Shown here one piece after another: positions 6,646-11,926 of a stretch of DNA of 33,379 nucleotides. Location of the stretch: positions 1-33,379 of IMG/VR virus record IMGVR_UViG_3300007609_000057. The stretch is one strand, 5' to 3'. The number at the start of each line of letters is the position of its first letter. The stretch's first letter is position 1. This DNA comes from a virus. The notes beneath the pieces were generated by a model. It saw nothing but the letters and a program-made list of their open reading frames with translations. It did no database searches and was not told the DNA's origin. The position numbers were made by a program, and so were the translations under genes.

Positions 6646-7227
6646 TTAGAAATTGCGTGGTTGTATTATGACACTAAAATTGTCTGCTTGCAACTTTACG
6701 GGCCCTGCCCTGTTCTCTCTCTCTTGCGGTGTAAGTGTCTGCACAACTTGCTCGACTTTTCCAAAGTTGCTAGACAACTTACCTAACTTCAAAAGATGAG
6801 CAACAGTTAGTTTCACTGGATAAGCTTGCTTAGCGTCTTCTTTAGTCTTTTCTTCTATGAAATCGCCGAGTGTTCTGCCCTTTTCACTTTCGACCAATTC
6901 ATCATTGAATGAACCATTGGCGGTAGTGATCACTAAGCTGTCTTCCGTCTTAGTTAGCACAACTTCACCAATTGTTGTTTTCTTTACATTAGTAATTAGC
7001 CACTTGCAAGCATTCACGCTTAGCACAAGTTCAGCTGAAACATTTTCTTCTAAGTCGATTGAATAACTGGCCATAGTGTACCTATCGGTGGCTAGGGCTT
7101 TTAGCTTGCCATCAGCAATAGATAGGTAAACCCTAGCTAGCTCTGGATGAGCGTCCCTGCCCTTTTGGGCGAATTCGGACAAGCTGGCAATAGATACTGC
7201 TTGATTAGTTTTTAGTGTGATCTCCAT
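6646..7227 (-). CDS. DNA sliding clamp (beta-clamp-like, two-domain)
   Basis: A 193-aa protein with clamp features: VYLSIADGKLKALATDRYTM resembles the ATDRYR block of bacterial DnaN; then LVLSVNACKWLITNVKK, LTKTEDSLVITTANGSF, and a C-terminus NFSVIIQPRNF that matches the end of beta clamps (the YLVMPVRL-like strand). A bacterial clamp monomer has three such domains (about 370 aa); this has room for two, like T4 gp45, so a trimeric ring is the likely form. It would tether a polymerase to DNA, but no phage polymerase is present, so a host enzyme is the probable partner. It is the first gene of the minus operon, behind GGGAG and a good extended -10 promoter at 7258-7287. Confidence 0.75.
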   Translation of the reverse strand: MEITLKTNQAVSIASLSEFAQKGRDAHPELARVYLSIADGKLKALATDRYTMASYSIDLEENVSAELVLSVNACKWLITNVKKTTIGEVVLTKTEDSLVITTANGSFNDELVESEKGRTLGDFIEEKTKEDAKQAYPVKLTVAHLLKLGKLSSNFGKVEQVVQTLTPQERENRAGPVKLQADNFSVIIQPRNF

Positions 7228-7257
7228 TAGATCTCCCTTTCTTTGTGTTGTAATTGC

Positions 7258-7287
7258 AACTTAGCACAACTGCCAAACTATTGTCAA
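7258..7287 (-). promoter_or_regulatory. Minus promoter for the sliding-clamp operon
   Basis: On the minus strand, a consensus TTGACA (7282-7287), an 18-base spacer and TGC-TAAGTT (-10 at 7258-7263 with the extended TGn). Predicted start near 7251, giving a leader of about 24 bases with a GGGAG ribosome site before the ATG at 7227. Confidence 0.65.
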
Positions 7288-7321
7288 GTATTTTTTAAAA
7301 AAAAGTTTTTTTGTTTTTTAT

Positions 7322-7350
7322 TTGACAATTTCCAATTACTGCCCTAGTGT
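7322..7350 (+). promoter_or_regulatory. Plus promoter before a hairpin
   Basis: TTGACA (7322-7327), 17-base spacer, TAGTGT (7345-7350). The predicted start (about 7357) lies four bases before the hairpin 7361-7408, so the transcript would be very short unless terminated inefficiently. Confidence 0.4.
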
Positions 7351-7356
7351 TCTTTT

Positions 7357-7417
7357 CGGGTCGAGTGATCAATGACTTCTTCCCCCTTTCTTGACATTGA
7401 TCACTCGATCTTTTTTT
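7357..7417 (+). ncRNA. Candidate 60-nt promoter-terminator RNA
   Basis: A perfect 14-bp inverted repeat, TCGAGTGATCAATG (7361-7374) and CATTGATCACTCGA (7395-7408), with a 20-base pyrimidine-rich loop and a T7 run at 7411-7417. With the promoter just upstream this makes a complete small transcription unit of about 60 nt with no coding capacity. It could be a small RNA, an attenuated leader, or a roadblock that stops plus-strand transcription. The inverted repeat could equally be a protein-binding site. Confidence 0.4.
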
Positions 7418-7479
7418 ATGCTCAAAATATCGATCCAAAATTGCTTCTGAGATAGGCCTAAAACATAAAAAACCCTGAG

Positions 7480-7510
7480 ACAAATTCGTGTCGTGGAATG
7501 AATTTGTTCC
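7480..7510 (+). repeat. Regulatory module, copy 1
   Basis: ACAAATTCGT, five bases, then GGAATGAATTTGTTCC. The same order and spacing recurs at 7765-7795. Here it is followed by the 12-mer CATAATAATAAT at 7538-7549 and the promoter at 7536-7564. Confidence 0.6.
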
Positions 7511-7535
7511 ACCACTTACTCTCTCCTCCAAACTA

Positions 7536-7564
7536 TTCATAATAATAATATATATATATATAAT
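7536..7564 (+). promoter_or_regulatory. Plus promoter with perfect -10
   Basis: TTCATA (7536-7541), 17-base spacer, TATAAT (7559-7564) at the end of an alternating AT tract. It would transcribe the long inverted repeat at 7663-7753 and then the 84-aa gene. The -35 is weak and the AT tract may simply be an unwinding element. Confidence 0.4.
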
Positions 7565-7662
7565 CGAGGAGAGAGAGGGCTTATAAAAACAGCGATTTTG
7601 GATCGTATTTGCACAATTCTGCGTACAAATTCGTCTAAATAATCGTATTTGCGCCAAAATCC

Positions 7663-7753
7663 AAAACACTACAATGCTATACATTACAAAAAACGCTATT
7701 TGAAATAGTATTATAAATAGTGTTTTTTGTAATGTATAGTGTTATAGTGTTTT
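7663..7753 (+). repeat. Large inverted repeat with 39-base arms
   Basis: Arms 7663-7701 and 7715-7753 surround a 13-base loop. The inner 25 positions pair apart from one G-T wobble. The outer 14 have two G-T wobbles and one C-A mismatch. Read as plus-strand RNA it forms a 39-position stem with three wobbles and a single mismatch, far beyond a normal terminator, and only four T follow. The 15-mer TGCGTACAAATTCGT occurs in direct orientation on both sides (7620-7634, 7760-7774). It could be an RNA structure, a cruciform for replication or a relic of a small mobile element. Confidence 0.75.
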
Positions 7754-7764
7754 GCAAGTTGCGT

Positions 7765-7795
7765 ACAAATTCGTTTTTTGGAACAAATTTGTTCG
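7765..7795 (+). repeat. Regulatory module, copy 2, with perfect palindrome
   Basis: ACAAATTCGT, five T bases, then GGAACAAATTTGTTCG. It contains the perfect 14-base palindrome GAACAAATTTGTTC (7781-7794). The palindrome ends seven bases before the -35 of the strong promoter at 7801, an ideal place for an activator or repressor site. Confidence 0.65.
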
Positions 7796-7800
7796 CTTAC

Positions 7801-7829
7801 TTGACAACATAATAATAATCACTTATAGT
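7801..7829 (+). promoter_or_regulatory. Strong plus promoter of the early operon
   Basis: TTGACA (7801-7806), exactly 17 bases, TATAGT (7824-7829). Predicted start near 7836, then AAAGGGG and the ATG at 7860. The spacer starts with the CATAATAATAAT 12-mer shared with the copy-1 module. This is the best promoter in the window. Confidence 0.85.
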
Positions 7830-7859
7830 GATCCACAACACAACCTAAAGGGGTAAAAA

Positions 7860-8114
7860 ATGCAACAAATAGAAACAGGAAGAATAATCGCAAACTGTAT
7901 TGAATGCGGAAATAATGTAGCGGTTTGGGACGATGATCCGAAACCACTTTGTGAGTTTTGCGATCACGCCGAAACTTGCTTACCACCAAAAACTATCGTT
8001 TTTTATCAAGCGTGGTTTACTGGCACAGCAACAGCAGAATGTACCACTTGTAGCTATTTGGCAACTGGTTGGGAATGTAATTGCGATCTTGAACACGACT
8101 GCAAGAAACACTAA
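7860..8114 (+). CDS. Hypothetical two-zinc-knuckle protein, 84 aa
   Basis: First gene after the strong promoter, with ribosome site AAAGGGG. The cysteines pair as CIECG (C13/C16), CEFCDH (C31/C34), CTTC (C61/C64) and a final CNC...C cluster (C73, C75, C81), consistent with two zinc-binding knuckles. The acidic, Cys-rich make-up suggests a small adaptor or nucleic-acid-binding protein. As first gene of the early operon it may act in host takeover, which is inference from position. Family not recognised. Confidence 0.65.
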   Translation: MQQIETGRIIANCIECGNNVAVWDDDPKPLCEFCDHAETCLPPKTIVFYQAWFTGTATAECTTCSYLATGWECNCDLEHDCKKH

Positions 8115-8127
8115 GGAGAGATAACTA

Positions 8128-8310
8128 ATGAACGCATATAAGGTAACCATATTAGGCAGTAACTACAGCATTACAACCGATGTAATGGCAGTGAATGAAG
8201 ATCTTGCTTTTCAGCAAGCCCTTTACACGCTTATAAACAGCACACCAAAAATCGACCTATTCGATGAAGAACTAAGGTATGAAGCCGAGTTTTTGGAGGT
8301 TGTCGAATGA
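8128..8310 (+). CDS. Hypothetical protein, 60 aa
   Basis: A small protein, MNAYKVTILGSNYSITTDVM onward, with a good AAGGAGAG ribosome site. The pattern of a beta hairpin (YKVTILG...YSITTDV), then a helix (NEDLAFQQALYTLI) and an acidic end (DEELRYEAEFLEVVE) suggests a compact alpha/beta fold. The next gene overlaps its stop by ATGA. Family not recognised. Confidence 0.6.
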   Translation: MNAYKVTILGSNYSITTDVMAVNEDLAFQQALYTLINSTPKIDLFDEELRYEAEFLEVVE

Positions 8311-8786
8311 TCGAATACACACCAACTACGCCAGCAACTGCCGAGGCTTTTGACTATGGCTATGCAAAAGGCGTTGAGGAAGCCTTAGGAGAGCTATACG
8401 AGGTATTTGGCACAGAGCTAGAGGCAACAAGCCTATGGAAAGAATACATAGAGAAAGGAGACGATTATTCGCTAACACCAGTCAAAAAGAAAAAGTATGT
8501 ATTCGTCTACTCCTACGACCACGAGTATGACAAAAGACCATATGTCGAGGTTTTTGAAACTGAACTAGATAAAGACGGCACAGAGCAAATTGGCAGAAGT
8601 TTACAGATACACAGATACACCGATAGCGACTGCAACTGGATTGACAACAGAGAAGGCGGGACATTCTTAGGGCAGTCAAGTTGGTATGAGATCTTGACAA
8701 CAGAGGACAACTGGCAAACCCAATTCCCCGAAACTATTGTGCAGAAGCTACAAAGTTTGCCAGAATACGAGAGGTTAGAAATATGA
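8307..8786 (+). CDS. Hypothetical protein, 159 aa
   Basis: Coupled to the gene before it by ATGA, with GGAGG upstream. The N-terminus (EYTPTTPATAEAFDYGYAKG) leads to a helical acidic stretch, then a beta-rich region (KKKYVFVYSYDHEYDKRPYV) and a C-terminal EYERLEI tail. No metal site or membrane segment. Family not recognised. Confidence 0.6.
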   Translation: MIEYTPTTPATAEAFDYGYAKGVEEALGELYEVFGTELEATSLWKEYIEKGDDYSLTPVKKKKYVFVYSYDHEYDKRPYVEVFETELDKDGTEQIGRSLQIHRYTDSDCNWIDNREGGTFLGQSSWYEILTTEDNWQTQFPETIVQKLQSLPEYERLEI

Positions 8787-8923
8787 GAACGGTTAGGTTA
8801 TCTGGCAATGACTTTGCCGAGATAAGGCGAATTGTCGAGTTGTATGTTCTCGAATGGGAGCTACTAGGCAAGACACCACCAGAAGAAGCACAGACACTAT
8901 ATAGAAAGTTGAGAGATCAATGA
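8783..8923 (+). CDS. Hypothetical protein, 46 aa
   Basis: A 46-codon ORF starting ATG at 8783 (ATGA overlap with the previous stop) and ending TGA at 8923, which overlaps the next start. It reads MRTVRLSGNDFAEIRRIVEL then YVLEWELLGKTPPEEAQTLY and a basic end RKLRDQ. Mostly helical. Support comes from the coupled starts on both sides and the tight operon packing. Family not recognised. Confidence 0.55.
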   Translation: MRTVRLSGNDFAEIRRIVELYVLEWELLGKTPPEEAQTLYRKLRDQ

Positions 8924-9054
8924 TCGAATTAGCACAACACTTAGGACACAGGATCTATGTAGCCAGATATGGATACACAGATAACACACACCACCACGCA
9001 ATTGAATGTATGGATTGTATGGAGATAATCATTGACGATGAAGGAGAAGAATAA
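8920..9054 (+). CDS. Hypothetical His/Cys-containing protein, 44 aa
   Basis: Starts ATG at 8920 (ATGA overlap) and ends TAA at 9054 (TAATG overlap with the next gene). It reads MIELAQHLGHRIYVARYGYT then DNTHHHAIECMDCMEIIIDD and EGEE. The HHH and CMDC group could bind one metal ion. The layout RIYVARYG...IECMDC...EIIID resembles a miniature single zinc ribbon. Family not recognised. Confidence 0.5.
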   Translation: MIELAQHLGHRIYVARYGYTDNTHHHAIECMDCMEIIIDDEGEE

Positions 9055-9278
9055 TGCAACACAAAGTTAGTTGGGACATTCAGGATTTAGTGGATCAGCA
9101 ACAAGAGATAATGATGAAAAATCCCGATAAGTATGAAGAACTCACCCAAAGTGAGCAGGATCAAATTTGGGAAGACTTGTCGGGCATTATAAGTAAGTCA
9201 ATTGACGAACACATAGGTGAAGTTTTACACGAGATCGAATACGCCATAAAAGACAACCTAAAGCCAAAGGAGGAATAA
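9054..9278 (+). CDS. Hypothetical acidic helical protein, 74 aa
   Basis: Begins MQHKVSWDIQDLVDQQQEIM and is highly charged, with long predicted helices and no Cys. Overlaps its neighbours by TAATG at both ends. Family not recognised; small acidic helical proteins of this sort are frequent among phage inhibitors, but nothing here proves that. Confidence 0.55.
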   Translation: MQHKVSWDIQDLVDQQQEIMMKNPDKYEELTQSEQDQIWEDLSGIISKSIDEHIGEVLHEIEYAIKDNLKPKEE

Positions 9279-9418
9279 TGCGAGGATATGTAGAGGCATT
9301 AGAGAACGCACAATACAGTAACCCCAATGCTGGATATGACGAGGTTATGGACAGCTACTACGAGGCGATTGATATCGCCAGAGATAACGCCAAATACGAG
9401 TCAGAGGAGGACGAATAA
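9278..9418 (+). CDS. Hypothetical acidic protein, 46 aa
   Basis: ATG at 9278 behind AAAGGAGGAATA, TAA at 9416-9418, overlapping the next ATG by one base. It reads MRGYVEALENAQYSNPNAGY then DEVMDSYYEAIDIARDNAKY and ESEEDE: helical, very acidic, many Tyr. The strong ribosome site and end-to-start coupling on both sides support it. Family not recognised. Confidence 0.55.
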   Translation: MRGYVEALENAQYSNPNAGYDEVMDSYYEAIDIARDNAKYESEEDE

Positions 9419-9930
9419 TGGGATTAGACCAGACTTTTTACCTTAGAAAATGGGTTAGCTCGATTGACTGGATCAAGACCAATGGAGGAGAGTTAGTTCA
9501 CAATGAGGAGTATGACAAGCTAACACAAGCGTTTTTGCCATTAGACATTGACAACCACGCTAAGCACAAGTCGGCACACATTGAAGTGAAGCTAACTGAA
9601 TTGAGAAAGTTATATCCGCTTGAGAATTGGCTTGACGCTAATTGTGAGTTTGCAGAAGACAGAGATGAGTTTGAGATCTCGCTGGACGAGTTTGAGAACT
9701 TAGCTAAAGCCTGCCGAGAAGTTGTGCAAGCTTCACACCTAGGATTTGAGGTAGAGCGTTTTCAAAATATATTTTTCAAATATTTCGGAAGCGTGAAAGA
9801 TTACACAACTGAAGATCTTGAGCATTTTGTGCAAGAGCTGGACAAGCTTGCCGATTGCATTGACGATACATTGAAGCTAACTAAGAGAGATGGATTTCAC
9901 TACGAGATCAGGTATTCGAGGAGCTACTGA
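9418..9930 (+). CDS. Conserved phage-type hypothetical protein, 170 aa
   Basis: Begins MGLDQTFYLRKWVSSIDWIK. The MGLDxxxYLRKW opening is shared by a loosely defined group of phage proteins of 150-200 aa that usually start MGLDMYL. The remainder is helical and acidic, ending DGFHYEIRYSRSY. No catalytic motif is visible. It lies in the early operon, coupled by TAATG to the previous gene and by TGATG to the next. The grouping is from memory of the N-terminal motif, function unknown. Confidence 0.6.
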   Translation: MGLDQTFYLRKWVSSIDWIKTNGGELVHNEEYDKLTQAFLPLDIDNHAKHKSAHIEVKLTELRKLYPLENWLDANCEFAEDRDEFEISLDEFENLAKACREVVQASHLGFEVERFQNIFFKYFGSVKDYTTEDLEHFVQELDKLADCIDDTLKLTKRDGFHYEIRYSRSY

Positions 9931-10289
9931 TGGAATACACATTTTTTACTTATAACGAAAACGGTTATGCAGTCGCTGAAGCCTATGTAGGCAGTAATCA
10001 ACCGATACACACGCTGAAGCTACCATTGCAAGAATTTTATGCAGGAGAAGTTGCATATCTACTTGACAACGAGGACTGGATGGACGATGCTGAGAATTAT
10101 GAACATTACAAAGAGATGGACTGGAATAGTTTCACAGAAGGTGACACGCCTCCACTAGTGAAGTGGTGGCTTGCCAGCCTCCCAACACCAACACGCAAAC
10201 AAAGGAGAGAAAGTTGGATAGAACCGAGCAAGAGTATGCCCTTATGGAAATGGCTACTTGGATTGATACGGTGGCTAAGACTGAGTTAG
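9930..10289 (+). CDS. Hypothetical protein, 119 aa
   Basis: Starts at 9930 (TGATG coupling, AGGAG upstream). The N-terminal 85 residues are acidic with aromatics (MEYTFFTYNENGYAVAEAYV). The C-terminal 35 switch to a basic, Trp-rich amphipathic stretch ending PLWKWLLGLIRWLRLS. That tail is encoded where the next gene begins in another frame (76-base overlap), so its make-up may be a by-product of the overlap; it might still associate with membrane. Family not recognised. Confidence 0.5.
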   Translation: MEYTFFTYNENGYAVAEAYVGSNQPIHTLKLPLQEFYAGEVAYLLDNEDWMDDAENYEHYKEMDWNSFTEGDTPPLVKWWLASLPTPTRKQRRESWIEPSKSMPLWKWLLGLIRWLRLS

Positions 10290-10441
10290 AACTCGGACTT
10301 GCCACACACACAGCAAAGATTGCTCTCGACCAGGCAATTGAGTTTATTGAGAGAAACATTGCTGATAACCCCGACAGAGATAGAGCTGTCATTGACCTAA
10401 TGAAAACAAGACTAAAGATTTCGGAGAAACTAAATGAATAA
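10214..10441 (+). CDS. Hypothetical helical protein, 75 aa
   Basis: The best start is a TTG at 10214, five bases after AAAGGAGAG, giving (M)DRTEQEYALMEMATWIDTVA and so on. The frame is open further upstream to an ATG at 10163, but that start has no ribosome site and extends deep into the previous gene. The protein is helical and ends DLMKTRLKISEKLNE. It overlaps the previous gene by 76 bases and the next by 8. Family not recognised. Confidence 0.55.
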   Translation: MDRTEQEYALMEMATWIDTVAKTELELGLATHTAKIALDQAIEFIERNIADNPDRDRAVIDLMKTRLKISEKLNE

Positions 10442-10808
10442 GCAAATACTAAATGAAGTAGAGATTGAAGTCTGGGACACCGAGAGTGGCGTTGATATCT
10501 ACGATCAAGATCCAGACACCATTGACTTGAGATTGACCGTCTATAAAGCTAATGATGACTATGTGACCTACAAGTCAATTCAGCTAGGCGTGGATCAATT
10601 TGCAGAGGCAATGAATAAGGACATAGAGAGTGGTTTTGGGTTCACAGAGTGGATGACTGGATTGTATGCATTGACACAGTATTCATTCCCTAAAGATATC
10701 CAGAACTTTATTATCTACACAATTGCCGAACAGGAGAACATTACTGTTGGTGAGATTGAGCAGATGATCGCTCACGAGAAGAACGAGTTAGCAAAGCTAG
10801 GAGTCTGA
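10434..10808 (+). CDS. Hypothetical acidic protein, 124 aa
   Basis: Begins MNKQILNEVEIEVWDTESGV. A beta-rich, acidic N-terminal half (VDIYDQDPDTIDLRLTVYKA) is followed by helices (GFTEWMTGLYALTQYSFPKD). No Cys or membrane segment. Packed within the early operon. Family not recognised. Confidence 0.6.
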   Translation: MNKQILNEVEIEVWDTESGVDIYDQDPDTIDLRLTVYKANDDYVTYKSIQLGVDQFAEAMNKDIESGFGFTEWMTGLYALTQYSFPKDIQNFIIYTIAEQENITVGEIEQMIAHEKNELAKLGV

Positions 10809-10810
10809 TA

Positions 10811-11005
10811 ATGACACAGCAGTATTTTGACGCTAACGGAAACTACGGTGACGCTGAAGACTTGATTATTTGCCATACAGACTCGTTTACGGATGAGGAT
10901 TGGGCGATGATCAAGTCCTCACCTGCCGACCTGCGGCTAGAAGTCGTGGAGCTGATACTAAAGAAAAAGAAAACAACACAGACAAGGACACTAAAAGGAT
11001 TATGA
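10811..11005 (+). CDS. Hypothetical protein, 64 aa
   Basis: Starts at 10811 behind AGGAG, begins MTQQYFDANGNYGDAEDLII, acidic in the first two thirds, and ends with a very basic tail LKKKKTTQTRTLKGL that could contact nucleic acid. The stop overlaps the next ATG (ATGA). Family not recognised. Confidence 0.55.
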   Translation: MTQQYFDANGNYGDAEDLIICHTDSFTDEDWAMIKSSPADLRLEVVELILKKKKTTQTRTLKGL

Positions 11006-11271
11006 GTACTTACGATGTAAAGGTGACCGGTGATCTCAATAGAGTCGGAACATTCCTAGCAGACTTGCTAGAGAGACAGATAACACCACTAAACCTGAAA
11101 TACCACAACCTAAAGATTGATGACCTGAAGTGGATGACACTTGAAGGCGGATCATCAGAGAGTAAAGGTCGTGTGCATATTCACGAGGATAAAATCAAGC
11201 GATTGCACCTGACCCAAATCAACAAAGAATACAACATCAAAATTACAGCACAGAAAGTAGAAGGCAAATGA
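11002..11271 (+). CDS. Hypothetical alpha/beta protein, 89 aa
   Basis: Start at ATG 11002 (MSTYDVKVTGDLNRVGTFLA), coupled to the previous stop by ATGA. An upstream in-frame ATG at 10900 exists but lies inside the previous gene. The protein has alternating strands and helices, with a basic central region (KGRVHIHEDKIKRLHL). It overlaps the next gene by 4 bases. Family not recognised. Confidence 0.6.
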   Translation: MSTYDVKVTGDLNRVGTFLADLLERQITPLNLKYHNLKIDDLKWMTLEGGSSESKGRVHIHEDKIKRLHLTQINKEYNIKITAQKVEGK

Positions 11272-11744
11272 ACCTAAGCACACAAGCAAAGAACGCATTA
11301 GACAGAGTAGTGAACACCCAAGTGTCCTACAAAATCGCCAGAGAAGGCTTTGAGCGTGAACTACAAGCAGAACTACAAGAGAAGCTAAAAGAGTTTGTAG
11401 AGCAACGCAATAGGGCTGTGATTATGGCAGATAGAGCTGGAGTGCCGAGGACTCAAATTGGCAAAGCAATGGGAACTACTAATTACCGAACTGTGCAAGA
11501 GATCCTAGAGGATGCAGCTGAGAGCGTGGACTTTGTAGCTGGTGAGCGTGAAGATTGGGCAGTAGCTAAGGTCGAGAACGGTTATGAGCTGTCTATTGTC
11601 GAGCTAGGTGCTGGAGCAGTTAGCGGTACAGCAATTGTGCGTGTAGTAAATGGAGAGCTTGAGTTTGTTCAAGGAGATCCGTTTGTTGTGCCACAGGTTT
11701 ACCGCAACAACATTGCACCTGAGATTATTGAGGCAATATCCTAA
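11268..11744 (+). CDS. Helix-turn-helix DNA-binding protein, 158 aa
   Basis: An N-terminal coiled helix (about 20-48, ELQAELQEKLKEFVEQRNRA) leads into a helix-turn-helix: VIMADRAGVPRTQIGKAMGT then TNYRTVQEILE (about 50-82), with the GVPRTQIGKAM turn typical of transposase/resolvase-like or Xre-like HTH. The C-terminal half is beta-rich (VAKVENGYELSIVELGAGAV). It is a candidate regulator for the operator-like sites in this genome. Some actinophages carry similar small HTH proteins in the early operon. No closer family is named. Confidence 0.6.
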   Translation: MNLSTQAKNALDRVVNTQVSYKIAREGFERELQAELQEKLKEFVEQRNRAVIMADRAGVPRTQIGKAMGTTNYRTVQEILEDAAESVDFVAGEREDWAVAKVENGYELSIVELGAGAVSGTAIVRVVNGELEFVQGDPFVVPQVYRNNIAPEIIEAIS

Positions 11745-11926
11745 TGTCCTGGGTGCTAGGAGTCTTAGCTGGCGTATTAGCTTTATTTGTTTTGTTCAAG
11801 ATAGAGGGTAAAAAAATGAGCAAGCAAATAAATGATTTAGGCGATCCAGTTGTAGACAGGACAGAATACGAAAATCTTTACACAACACAGGAGCAATACA
11901 ACCGATATGACGGAACAGAATATTGA
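11744..11926 (+). CDS. Single-pass membrane protein, 60 aa
   Basis: MSWVLGVLAGVLALFVLFKI is an uncharged membrane segment at the extreme N-terminus, followed by KIEGKKMSKQ (positive, so cytoplasmic C-terminus likely) and an acidic, Tyr-rich tail (YENLYTTQEQYNRYDGTEY). Starts by TAATG coupling and overlaps the helicase start by 20 bases. An early single-pass membrane protein may act in exclusion or membrane anchoring; not determinable. Confidence 0.55.
   Translation: MSWVLGVLAGVLALFVLFKIEGKKMSKQINDLGDPVVDRTEYENLYTTQEQYNRYDGTEY

Larger units (their letters stand above)
7228..7859. promoter_or_regulatory. Divergent control region, candidate origin
   Basis: A 632-base non-coding stretch between the clamp operon (minus) and the early plus-strand operon. 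It contains, in order: a minus promoter, A/T runs likely to bend DNA (7289-7321), a plus promoter feeding straight into a hairpin and T run, duplicated operator-like modules at 7480-7510 and 7765-7795, an alternating AT tract (7541-7563), a large inverted repeat and a strong plus promoter. A 129-codon frame crosses it on the minus strand but has no ribosome site and reads through these elements, so it is not called. AT-rich unwinding sequence beside clamp and SSB genes makes an origin plausible; that is inference. Confidence 0.65.

Noticed and set aside
7295-7684. A 129-codon minus-strand frame in the divergent control region
   Set aside because: It has no ribosome site at either Met, low-complexity composition (KNKKTFF, IIYIYIIIM), and reads through a promoter, a hairpin and operator-like repeats.
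10900-11001. Upstream ATG for the 89-aa protein
   Set aside because: It lies inside the 64-aa gene, has no ribosome site and gives a low-complexity start; ATGA coupling at 11002 fits the operon better.
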